NCBI GenBank assembly: GCA_001939145.1
Contig: LSRX01000131.1
Coordinates: 576,185-640,184, forward strand
Length of the DNA stretch: 64,000 nucleotides
Reading direction: 5' to 3'
From: Symbiodinium microadriaticum
Taxonomy: Eukaryota > Sar > Dinophyceae > Suessiales > Symbiodiniaceae
The notes below the pieces were generated by a model. The model was not told the origin of the DNA, searched no databases, and saw only the letters and a list, made by a program, of their open reading frames with translations. Shown in pieces: positions 55,103 through 64,000 of this stretch. Made by a program: the position numbers and the translations under genes. Within the stretch, counting starts at the first letter, position 1. Each line of letters opens with the position of its first letter.

Positions 55103-56590
55103 TCACTTCTGGCCCAATTCATTCCTCAACTGTTCCAGCTCACGATCTTTAGCTGCAAGCTGTTCCTGTAGTTGCTTCACCTGTGTGGTCAAGTCACGAA
55201 AATGCTGTGCAAAATCAGTGACCTGGCCGGCAAGCGCGTCCAGAGAGCTCGGAAGGACTTCGCGCCGACTGAGTGGCCGCAACTTTTCCAGGTCTGATAG
55301 GACGAGATTAAACACATGGACATTCTTGCTCTTGATGTTTGCCAGCCACTCCAGAAACTCAGTGGAGGTTGTCTTGCCATCTCCATCAGCGTCTAGTACG
55401 TCTGCTAAGTTTTGTCCATCTACACGGCCTCCAGACAGTTGACACAACTCGGCGGTGACCAACGTTCCATTTTCGTCGGCATCCAAGGTGGAGAAGATCT
55501 TGGCTATTCTTGCAGCTTCGGATGCACTTAGTGCAGAGCTGCTGCCCGAGATTTCACCTCCCTCCTCCTCACTGTCGCTGCCAACAACAACTGCCTCGTA
55601 TTCCGCCCATTCATGCCCGACCTCACTTTCACTGGTGCTGGAGCTGCTGATTTCGACCGTGTTATTCCAAGCCGAATCACCTTGCAAGATCTTGTCTCGT
55701 TGCTTCAGCTGAAGCTCATGGTTCCTCTGCAAGCGCCTCTCAGCCTCTTGCTCAAAGCCCCAGGTGAGCATTGACGCGGGGATAGCGAACTGTGCTGTGG
55801 CAAGCACAGCTGTGGCAACCACAATTGCCTTGGTGTACCAGGGAAGCTGACCACTCGGCTGACCCTGCCCTGTGAGCATCATCACGGACAAATACATCGT
55901 TGCCGGAATGGATTCGAAATCATCTTCCACTCCCGGGGTGTCCGGCGGCGGCGCCATGTAATACAGGACCGTGCTCGTGAACAGAATTAGGATCGCATCG
56001 ATCATGAAGGCAACGCACAAGATCTCACTGTTGAAATACAACACCCGAGCAATGACATCCACTGAGCTCATCACGGAGTTCGACTTAAACAGCCGAAACA
56101 GACGAATGACTCGTATACACTGAAGGTTCGGCAGCTCGTACGGCACAACTTGCTCGACAAACCAAGGCAGAAACGAAACTAAGTCAACAATAGAACTAAA
56201 GCTCCTCAAGAATACCAGTCGTGCTGAGCATGCGGACAAATGGTGATATCTCTTGTTTTCGTGAATTGTCATCAGGCGGATGAGATACTCGCCCAAGAAT
56301 AGCCATGAAGATGCTGCCTCGATGCTGTTGAAAAGAGCTTTGTACTTTCTGTCCGTCTCCTTGTCTGTCTGGATAATGAAACAAATCACATTCACCACAA
56401 TGACGGTGGCAATGATATGCCGGAAAGCCACCACCTCTGTACGATGGCTATGGGAACTCACGAGCGAGTACCAGAAGCTGTGGCCTTGGCCGCCTCGTTC
56501 CTGGCGACGTCGTTCACGTTCTTTCTTCGCGGCGAGCACCCGCCTCAAGCGAAGAAGATCCTCCAGCGGATTTAGTTGCAGGACACACAT
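55103..56590 (-). CDS. Voltage-gated cation channel (Kv-like, six-helix) with EF-hands
   Basis: A plasma- or organelle-membrane channel subunit, presumably gated by voltage and tuned by calcium. A single exon of 495 codons from ATG 56590 to TGA 55103. After a basic cytosolic N-terminus come S1 (IIATVIVVNVICFII), S2 (WLFLGEYLIRLMTI), S3, an S4 with few charges (CIRVIRLFRLFK), S5, a pore loop (ESIPATMYLSVMMLTGQGQP) and S6 (FAIPASMLTWGFEQEAERR). The layout and the A-I-P...G-F-x-x-x-x-x-R signature after the pore match Kv channels, but the filter reads LTGQGQP instead of T-x-G-Y-G. Two canonical EF-hand loops follow (DADENGTLVTAE and DADGDGKTTSTE), then a C-terminal coiled coil (LQEQLAAKDRELEQLRNEL). 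Lack of introns contrasts with the neighbouring methylesterase-like gene and may reflect origin through an mRNA copy. Confidence 0.85.
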   Translation of the reverse strand: MCVLQLNPLEDLLRLRRVLAAKKERERRRQERGGQGHSFWYSLVSSHSHRTEVVAFRHIIATVIVVNVICFIIQTDKETDRKYKALFNSIEAASSWLFLGEYLIRLMTIHENKRYHHLSACSARLVFLRSFSSIVDLVSFLPWFVEQVVPYELPNLQCIRVIRLFRLFKSNSVMSSVDVIARVLYFNSEILCVAFMIDAILILFTSTVLYYMAPPPDTPGVEDDFESIPATMYLSVMMLTGQGQPSGQLPWYTKAIVVATAVLATAQFAIPASMLTWGFEQEAERRLQRNHELQLKQRDKILQGDSAWNNTVEISSSSTSESEVGHEWAEYEAVVVGSDSEEEGGEISGSSSALSASEAARIAKIFSTLDADENGTLVTAELCQLSGGRVDGQNLADVLDADGDGKTTSTEFLEWLANIKSKNVHVFNLVLSDLEKLRPLSRREVLPSSLDALAGQVTDFAQHFRDLTTQVKQLQEQLAAKDRELEQLRNELGQK

Positions 56591-57473
56591 TTTGAGGTGT
56601 TTCGCTATAGGTTGGCACTATAGCGACCGCTAGGAAACCAGGCGTGTTGAGAGGCTCGTAATTAGTTCGAACTGCTGACACTTCCTATGCCTTTCCAAAG
56701 ACGTGCATGGAAGCGCGGCAATGTCGAGTCACAACACGATCGACGAACATGCAGTACCAAACACTTCTGCTGCTCGGCGACATGCTAAGGCTGCTAAGGG
56801 CGGAGTGATCATGAAACAGTCTTATCCACTGGTCGATGCTACGAAGGAGACTAATTGCTCGTGAACAGTTCGCCTCCTTGTTTCCAGTGGTCTGCGAATC
56901 TCCAGCAGCAGTGGCCGCATGCTTCAGAATCTGCTTGAAGTGCTTTGCTTCTCCCGGCGCCGTGGCACTCTCTGGATCGGCCAAAGCTTGGTACTCACCT
57001 GCAAACTCATCCTGCGCAGCCATTGCGCTACAGTCGCTAGCCACTCCTGACAGAGAGCTTGTGCCAATGCTTGGAGAAGGGCATTGAGTTTGATGCGGCA
57101 ACTTTTTCCTGCCCTTCTGTTTGACAACAAGGGCAGTCAAAGCCTCGCACGAAGATTCTCTCAAGTACTGGCCGGCAAGTTACAGGTATGATCGGTCTAT
57201 ATCGGTCTCGTTGGGATCGGACTCGTATCGAATTGTTCGTTGGACTTTCTGATCTTCAAAAGTCCAACAAGTGCGAGCGCGCAAGTGCACACGGAGCAGG
57301 ATTGCGGGGCTGTGTATTTCCGACGGTCGTCTGAAAGCTGCATACAACGCCCACACCGAGACAAAACCCTTGCAGTCACCTGCAGACTCGCTTACCGAGC
57401 TTGAGCCGTGCCGGAGGACCTCGCACCCCCTGATGAGGTGAATGTTTGACAAGAGCCGTTGGCTTTAATCAGG
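56591..57473. other. No firm gene; possible upstream coding stretch on the minus strand
   Basis: A minus-strand frame (57164-56685) contains MAAQDEFAGEYQALADPESA and KHFKQILKHAA, which look protein-like and could be a 5' exon of the channel gene or a separate small gene. Evidence is too thin to call. Confidence 0.3.
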
Positions 57474-57512
57474 TGTACGTACGTACGTACGTACACACGC
57501 GCGCGCGCGCGC
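57474..57512. repeat. (GTAC)n then (GC)n runs
   Basis: About five GTAC units pass into alternating GC, directly leading into the 13-bp satellite. Both runs are self-complementary, so this edge is prone to hairpins. Confidence 0.85.
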
Positions 57513-57514
57513 AC

Positions 57515-60400
57515 GCACGCACGAAACGCACGCACGAAACGCACGCACGAAACGCACGCACGAAGCGCACGCACGAAGCGCACGCACGAAGCGCACGCAC
57601 GAAGCGCACGCACGAAGCGCACGCACGAAGCGCACGCACGAAGCGCACGCACGAAGCGCACGCACGAAGCGCACGCACGAAGCGCACGCACGAAGCGCAC
57701 GCACGAAGCGCACGCACGAAGCGCACGCACGAAGCGCACGCACGAAGCGCACGCACGAAGCGCACGCACGAAGCGCACGCACGAAGCGCACGCACGAAGC
57801 GCACGCACGAAGCGCACGCACGAAGCGCACGCACGAAGCGCACGCACGAAGCGCACGCACGAAGCGCACGCACGAAGCGCACGCACGAAGCGCACGCACG
57901 AAGCGCACGCACGAAGCGCACGCACGAAGCGCACGCACGAAGCGCACGCACGAAGCGCACGCACGAAGCGCACGCACGAAGCGCACGCACGAAGCGCACG
58001 CACGAAGCGCACGCACGAAGCGCACGCACGAAGCGCACGCACGAAGCGCACGCACGAAGCGCACGCACGAAGCGCACGCACGAAGCGCACGCACGAAGCG
58101 CACGCACGAAGCGCACGCACGAAGCGCACGCACGAAGCGCACGCACGAAGCGCACGCACGAAGCGCACGCACGAAGCGCACGCACGAAGCGCACGCACGA
58201 AGCGCACGCACGAAGCGCACGCACGAAGCGCACGCACGAAGCGCACGCACGAAGCGCACGCACGAAGCGCACGCACGAAGCGCACGCACGAAGCGCACGC
58301 ACGAAGCGCACGCACGAAGCGCACGCACGAAGCGCACGCACGAAGCGCACGCACGAAGCGCACGCACGAAGCGCACGCACGAAGCGCACGCACGAAGCGC
58401 ACGCACGAAGCGCACGCACGAAGCGCACGCACGAAGCGCACGCACGAAGCGCACGCACGAAGCGCACGCACGAAGCGCACGCACGAAGCGCACGCACGAA
58501 GCGCACGCACGAAGCGCACGCACGAAGCGCACGCACGAAGCGCACGCACGAAGCGCACGCACGAAGCGCACGCACGAAGCGCACGCACGAAGCGCACGCA
58601 CGAAGCGCACGCACGAAGCGCACGCACGAAGCGCACGCACGAAGCGCACGCACGAAGCGCACGCACGAAGCGCACGCACGAAGCGCACGCACGAAGCGCA
58701 CGCACGAAGCGCACGCACGAAGCGCACGCACGAAGCGCACGCACGAAGCGCACGCACGAAGCGCACGCACGAAGCGCACGCACGAAGCGCACGCACGAAG
58801 CGCACGCACGAAGCGCACGCACGAAGCGCACGCACGAAGCGCACGCACGAAGCGCACGCACGAAGCGCACGCACGAAGCGCACGCACGAAGCGCACGCAC
58901 GAAGCGCACGCACGAAGCGCACGCACGAAGCGCACGCACGAAGCGCACGCACGAAGCGCACGCACGAAGCGCACGCACGAAGCGCACGCACGAAGCGCAC
59001 GCACGAAGCGCACGCACGAAGCGCACGCACGAAGCGCACGCACGAAGCGCACGCACGAAGCGCACGCACGAAGCGCACGCACGAAGCGCACGCACGAAGC
59101 GCACGCACGAAGCGCACGCACGAAGCGCACGCACGAAGCGCACGCACGAAGCGCACGCACGAAGCGCACGCACGAAGCGCACGCACGAAGCGCACGCACG
59201 AAGCGCACGCACGAAGCGCACGCACGAAGCGCACGCACGAAGCGCACGCACGAAGCGCACGCACGAAGCGCACGCACGAAGCGCACGCACGAAGCGCACG
59301 CACGAAGCGCACGCACGAAGCGCACGCACGAAGCGCACGCACGAAGCGCACGCACGAAGCGCACGCACGAAGCGCACGCACGAAGCGCACGCACGAAGCG
59401 CACGCACGAAGCGCACGCACGAAGCGCACGCACGAAGCGCACGCACGAAGCGCACGCACGAAGCGCACGCACGAAGCGCACGCACGAAGCGCACGCACGA
59501 AGCGCACGCACGAAGCGCACGCACGAAGCGCACGCACGAAGCGCACGCACGAAGCGCACGCACGAAGCGCACGCACGAAGCGCACGCACGAAGCGCACGC
59601 ACGAAGCGCACGCACGAAGCGCACGCACGAAGCGCACGCACGAAGCGCACGCACGAAGCGCACGCACGAAGCGCACGCACGAAGCGCACGCACGAAGCGC
59701 ACGCACGAAGCGCACGCACGAAGCGCACGCACGAAGCGCACGCACGAAGCGCACGCACGAAGCGCACGCACGAAGCGCACGCACGAAGCGCACGCACGAA
59801 GCGCACGCACGAAGCGCACGCACGAAGCGCACGCACGAAGCGCACGCACGAAGCGCACGCACGAAGCGCACGCACGAAGCGCACGCACGAAGCGCACGCA
59901 CGAAGCGCACGCACGAAGCGCACGCACGAAGCGCACGCACGAAGCGCACGCACGAAGCGCACGCACGAAGCGCACGCACGAAGCGCACGCACGAAGCGCA
60001 CGCACGAAGCGCACGCACGAAGCGCACGCACGAAGCGCACGCACGAAGCGCACGCACGAAGCGCACGCACGAAGCGCACGCACGAAGCGCACGCACGAAG
60101 CGCACGCACGAAGCGCACGCACGAAGCGCACGCACGAAGCGCACGCACGAAGCGCACGCACGAAGCGCACGCACGAAGCGCACGCACGAAGCGCACGCAC
60201 GAAGCGCACGCACGAAGCGCACGCACGAAGCGCACGCACGAAGCGCACGCACGAAGCGCACGCACGAAGCGCACGCACGAAGCGCACGCACGAAGCGCAC
60301 GCACGAAGCGCACGCACGAAGCGCACGCACGAAGCGCACGCACGAAGCGCACGCACGAAGCGCACGCACGAAGCGCACGCACGAAGCGCACGCACGAAGC
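57515..60400. repeat. 13-bp satellite array, unit CGCACGCACGAAG, about 220 copies
   Basis: The first few units read CGCACGCACGAAA; from about 57555 to 60400 every unit is identical and the phase never slips (positions 780 bp apart, 60 units, coincide throughout). The plus strand contains no T, so no stop codon is possible in any frame of either strand. This explains ORFs of about 1,000 codons in several frames with a 13-residue period. They are not genes. The array ends at an N (60401) and a (CA)n run, where the assembly may be incomplete. Confidence 0.98.
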
Positions 60401-60401
60401 N

Positions 60402-60431
<30 letters not shown>
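60402..60431. repeat. (CA)n microsatellite
   Basis: A CA run following the ambiguous base at the end of the satellite, then degenerate CAGA units to about 60450. Confidence 0.9.
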
Positions 60432-60434
<3 letters not shown>

Positions 60435-62792
60435 ACACAGACAGACACGCGCGCGCACAGACAATTGTCTAGCAAGGCCTTCATGTGGCTGCAGCACCTG
60501 CTTCCAATTCTTACTGGCCTTACTGGTCGGGGGTGTACCTAGACAGTCAAAGACTGCAGCTTTTGAAGCGTGAATGAATGCCACAGTTCTCGGCGTGTCG
60601 GGGAAAGCTCTGTATTCTGACTCAGGCCGCGACCCTTCCCAGCCCTCTCGGAGAGCATCTCTGAAAGAAGCCGCGGCGGGTTTCGCGGGCTCCTTGCGGC
60701 TTCGGCCCAGGAGGCCACGAGGCGCGGCAACCCCGTGCCGGCCTTGGCCTGCTCGTTTACGCGGCCCTCGGAGCCTCCAAAAGAGCGATGCAAGGAAGAA
60801 ACAAAGCTTTCGCAACCGCCTCTCCTTTTCGCAGCACGTGGCGTGGCGTCGCGGTGTGATGCCCCATGCTCTGAGCTCACGTTGACTTCCGTCTGGTCTT
60901 ATGCCACTGATGATACTCAAGCCACGTCCATGTACCCACTTGCACGGACGGGTGGCTACAGTGGAGGCAAGTGCAACTCAAAATATCACTGACGCAGTGA
61001 GAGTGGAAACGCCCAGGGGCTGAAGCTTGTCGTGGTTGCTGCGCTTCTTCATTCTGTTGCATCCTATTGTGGCTGCTGTTTCTTCTTATTGATTTTTCTG
61101 CGAAATTCTGCGAACTATTGTGGGCAATGTGTTTCTTTGTGATGCTGTTTGAACCCTTTGTGCCTTTGTGGCCATGTTGTTCCGTGCTTGCCAATTTAGA
61201 GCCGCGACTGCACACAAAACCTCGAAGATGGGTAGCCTGATCATGCCTTGCCGGAGCATCTGCACTGAATTGAAGACAGAGACTTTCCCGGATCGCTTGC
61301 ACTTCTTTCTTGCGTGGGCACGCTCCACCCACTCTTGGCGATGGTGTCAGCCTGCAGACAAAGCATACGACCAACTGTCTTGAAACTGCTTGTGTCAGTA
61401 CTGTGTCTCCTGACTGAGCTTGACACGGCGACCTCTGTCTTCAGTCGACCGTTTTATGAGCATGGGATGTTCTGGACCCCTCCCGTATTGGGAGGCCACT
61501 GGTGAAACCGTTTTACAGGACCTTGCTGAGCACCAAAGCATGGTCAATCTTGCCATCCCTTGATCCAGCTTATGCGGCACGTGTAGCGCAGCACGGCAGG
61601 ACTTCGTAAAGGTATCTCAGGACGACCGCGACCATGCACAGGACCTGGGACGGTGGCAGAGCTGCCACAGAGGGCCCCTTCAACCAGTCATTAGTCTCTA
61701 AGGCAGCCACATTCAGACTCGTGACCACGGTGCCAACAATGTCAGCATCTGCAGATTGAACTACAACCCAGGCTTTGCACAGTCTGCGGAGCAATATGCG
61801 CTACACGATGCTAGCTCCATCTTGTGGCGAAGACCACAGTGTCGCAAAAGCAAATCTTCATAAATTAACTCGCTAAGCAGCGCTGACCACGGATGATATC
61901 TTGAACATCTTTCGCGATCTGCAGTGCCAGTAAGGTGACCTGCGACGCAGCGGTTGAACAACAAGATCATCTGCCGCAACAACATGCCTCAGCACCACCA
62001 GATGAACCGGCCAAGAAGCGGCAGCAAGGCAAGCGAGGCACGTGATGCCGACCCAAAGAATCCACGCGAGTCGAAATTCACGGCTCTTTGCATCCACCAA
62101 TCTGTAGTCCAGCAGGAGATCACCAATCCAAGACCGCGTAATCAATCCCGACCTGCGCGCAGAGTCACCACTGGCTAAGAGCATGTCCTCCAGACCCACG
62201 AGGCAGGCTCATCCCAAAGCTCTTCTTCGTGCTAAGTTCTGTTTTTCTCCTAGAGGAAGGTGATAAAGCGAAGCCTGACGAAAATCGATCCAAGATTCAC
62301 GGCGAGGACAGGACGGACTCAAGTGATTCGGAGGTCCTTTCCTCGCATGTATGTTTGCTGTCTCCATGCGTTGTTGTTGTTGTTGTTGTTGCTGCAGCTG
62401 CTGCTTTTGCTGTTGCGGCTGCATTGCAGCAGCTTTATGTCAGATGCCTATCAAACTTTTGAATTCGCCTGGCACCGGTTGTTCAGCTGCAAACAACTGA
62501 AAAATCCAGGGCGTTCACCCTTTGCGAGACTGATGCTGTGCTGGGCGAGACATCGATTCATGCAGCGTGGTAAAGGCAAAAATCAGCACGACCCACAGCC
62601 GCAATTACTTCAACCGTTTGCTGCTGACTTCAGACTTCAGAGTAATGATTAGTAGAGGCCGCGGATCAAGACGACTACATCTCTGAAGCACAGAATGACT
62701 TTTTATACTATTGTTCTGTCACGAAAGCTAGCTCCTTGGAGCTTGCGGGAGTTCTTGTTTACAACCTCTTTGTTGGGGAGAAATCAGACATC
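60432..62792. other. No recognised gene
   Basis: Short open frames on both strands with no family resemblance. A GTT/GCT trinucleotide run lies at about 62368-62410. Composition is ordinary for the window until an abrupt change near 62.79 kb. Confidence 0.5.
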
Positions 62793-63077
62793 ATAATGTA
62801 TTGAATGATGATAGATTTTTTCTTTACATTTTACTTTTGGTGGTTTATATGGATATATTGATGGAATTTCAAATGTAAATTCATATTTAAAACCTGCCCA
62901 ATAACCTTGTGTTGGTATAATATGTAATTCAAAAAAATTCCATTTAGTTTCATCTTTATGAATTGTAATATTATCTGGTATTTCAGCTTCACTTAAATCA
63001 ACTTGCATTCGTATTAATCCAGGTGGTTTTTTTGGTTTATTATCATCTTCTTTTTTCTTTTTTCTTCTTCTTCCTCT
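62793..63077 (-). CDS. NEDD8-conjugating E2 (UBC12-like), fragment
   Basis: UBC12 carries NEDD8 to cullins and so activates cullin-RING ubiquitin ligases. The translation on the minus strand has a Lys/Arg-rich start (KKKKEDDNKPKKPP), then IRMQVDLSEAEIP, the N-terminal E2 helix in the form typical of UBC12, ITIHKDETKWNFFELHIIP and a conserved core YEFTFEIPSIYPYKPPKVKC. It breaks off at KIYHHSI, where the family continues with the Asn and catalytic Cys; that half is missing because the AT-rich segment ends there. The first ATG in frame is at 63006-63008, inside the conserved region, so the real start is upstream, probably in another exon (an acceptor-like CTCTAG lies at the left of the basic stretch). 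Confidence 0.7.
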
Positions 63078-63217
63078 AGAGATTTTATACAGACTAAGTG
63101 CCGCCAGGATTTCTAAGGGCTGGTAAAAGCTTTTTCTTCTTCCAAAGAATCAAGAGAATAAATTAATTATTGAGAAGTTCATTAGTTGTTTTAACGGTAT
63201 AAATTAAAGTTAAAAAC

Positions 63218-63990
63218 ATGTCTAAAAATTCAATGAATTCATCAGAAGAATTAAATATTGAATTTTCAAATAATGAAAATGATAATGATAGTGATTTCGG
63301 TTTAAATGTTGATGAAAAACAATATAAAAATATTATTAATGATAAAGAATTAAATAAAAATATATTGAAACAATTAATATTCAATGTGGAATTAATTCAA
63401 ATAAAAAAATATTTGAAATTAATAAAAAATATATTTTATTTCATTCAAAATTTGTTGAAGCAATAATAAATGGTGATAAAAATTGTAATTTAATTAAAAT
63501 TAAACAAATCGATCCAATAATATTAAAATATATTATTGATTACATTAATCATTATGGCAATAAAAAACCAGAAAAATTACCAATGCCATGTCCAATAAAT
63601 TCAACTAATATTAACGATTTTTTTAATGATAAATGGTTAATAAATTGGATTAATATTAAAATTGATACATTATATAATATTACAATATCATCACAATATT
63701 TAGATATAAATTCATTATTTAATTTTTGTTGTGCAAAATTTGCAATATTATTAAGAAAATATAGATTAAAACATGAAAAATATAATTTTAAAATTTTTGA
63801 TTTTAATTCAAAAGAATTTGTAATTCATTTTTTAAATAAAAATATTAAAACTAAAAATAATTATTCAAATGATTTTATAAATTTAATATTTAATTATTAT
63901 TGTATTATTAAATGGGAAAATAATAAATTTACTATTAAAAATAATAATATTACTTTAAATAAAAAGGGTATTTCAAGTGTTTTTTTTTAA
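63218..63990 (+). pseudogene. SKP1-like protein with a frameshift
   Basis: SKP1 links F-box proteins to cullin 1 in SCF ubiquitin ligases. The ATG at 63218 opens an acidic N-terminal stretch (ENDNDSDFGLNVDEKQY). From 63358 to 63990 the SKP1 fold is in another frame: KIFEINKKYILFHSKF, then PIILKYIIDYINHYG, an acidic-loop remnant, and DTLYNITISSQYLDINSLF matching the conserved T-L-F-x-L-I-x-A-A-N-Y-L-D-I. A TAA at 63355-63357 blocks the second frame, so the two parts join only through a shift in an A-rich run near 63355-63370: a sequencing error, a mutation or a tiny intron. The C-terminal F-box-binding helices of SKP1 are replaced by unrelated Asn/Lys/Ile-rich sequence, so this is a divergent relative. 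It is divergent to the E2 gene fragment. Confidence 0.6.
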
Positions 63991-64000
63991 CAAATATAAT

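Larger units (their letters stand above)
62793..64000. other. AT-rich segment of foreign composition
   Basis: From about 62793 to the window end, A+T rises sharply, codons are almost all A/T-ending, and two compactly spaced divergent genes appear. The change is abrupt and cuts through the E2 gene. Candidates for the source are an AT-rich protist or fungus, or a large DNA virus of protists; the sequence alone does not decide. A short stretch of ordinary composition (about 63076-63135) lies between the genes. Confidence 0.85.

Noticed and set aside
57515-60400. The repeat translation contains ARTK, as at the start of histone H3
   Set aside because: It recurs every 13 residues only because of the repeat; there is no histone context.
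57392-60920. Five overlapping ORFs of about 990-1,150 codons on both strands
   Set aside because: They are produced by the 13-bp repeat, whose plus strand has no T and so cannot contain a stop in any frame.
63075-63132. TCTAGA and AAGCTT sites bracket the short ordinary-composition spacer in the AT-rich segment, suggesting vector sequence
   Set aside because: Six-base sites are common and the spacer does not match any vector sequence I recognise.
1-64000. CRISPR arrays, bacterial operons, rRNA or tRNA genes
   Set aside because: None was seen; all tandem repeats lack unique spacers, and gene structure is eukaryotic. tRNA genes were looked for by eye only.

Overview
The window reads as nuclear DNA of a dinoflagellate, probably a symbiodiniacean-type genome. 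The reasons are GC-rich coding sequence, genes broken into tiny exons, splice donors that are mostly GC or GA instead of GT, abundant microsatellites, and dinoflagellate-style retroelements. Most of the 64 kb is non-coding or unrecognised. This is eukaryotic DNA, so operons, ribosome binding sites and bacterial terminators do not apply. I saw no CRISPR array and no tRNA or rRNA gene that I could support by eye.

Layout. 1-13.4 kb: nothing recognised apart from a few palindromes and one weak open stretch. 13.4-16.5 kb, minus strand: an FHA-domain gene (NIPP1-like) and, just upstream of it, a CEP120-like centriole protein gene. 16.5-22.1 kb: no recognised gene, simple repeats. 22.1-30.9 kb, plus strand: a large, mostly intact non-LTR retrotransposon. 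It carries an APE-type endonuclease and reverse transcriptase, followed by reading frames for a zinc-finger/ubiquitin-specific-protease protein, an RG-rich protein and a 2-oxoglutarate/Fe(II)-oxygenase-like protein. 30.9-36.6 kb: (GTA)n-tailed repeats, a duplicated exon start and one unrecognised coding stretch. 36.6-38.4 kb, minus: an isochorismatase-family hydrolase with a full catalytic triad spread over exons. 39.3-41.3 kb: weak signs of a lysine-rich gene. 41.9-47.7 kb: two decayed copies of a second, restriction-like-endonuclease type of retroelement, plus minisatellites. 49-52.8 kb: minisatellites, a 490-nt assembly gap and GC-rich unassigned DNA. 52.8-54.3 kb, minus: an alpha/beta-hydrolase of the isoprenylcysteine-methylesterase type, of which ten exons can be modelled. 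55.1-56.6 kb, minus: an intronless voltage-gated-type cation channel with EF-hands. 57.5-60.4 kb: a near-perfect 13-bp satellite of about 220 copies. 62.8-64.0 kb: an abruptly AT-rich segment with a NEDD8-conjugating E2 fragment and a SKP1-like gene, foreign in composition to everything before it.

The cellular genes look like unrelated single genes; most recognisable ones lie on the minus strand. The two points most worth following up are the retrotransposon with deubiquitinase-like and dioxygenase-like frames behind its polymerase, and the splicing pattern. Of the 15 introns I could place by protein homology, 10 begin GC, 3 begin GA and 2 begin GT, and several are flanked by 6-9 bp direct repeats. 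The AT-rich end is either an assembly chimera or foreign DNA and should not be read as dinoflagellate sequence without long-read support.
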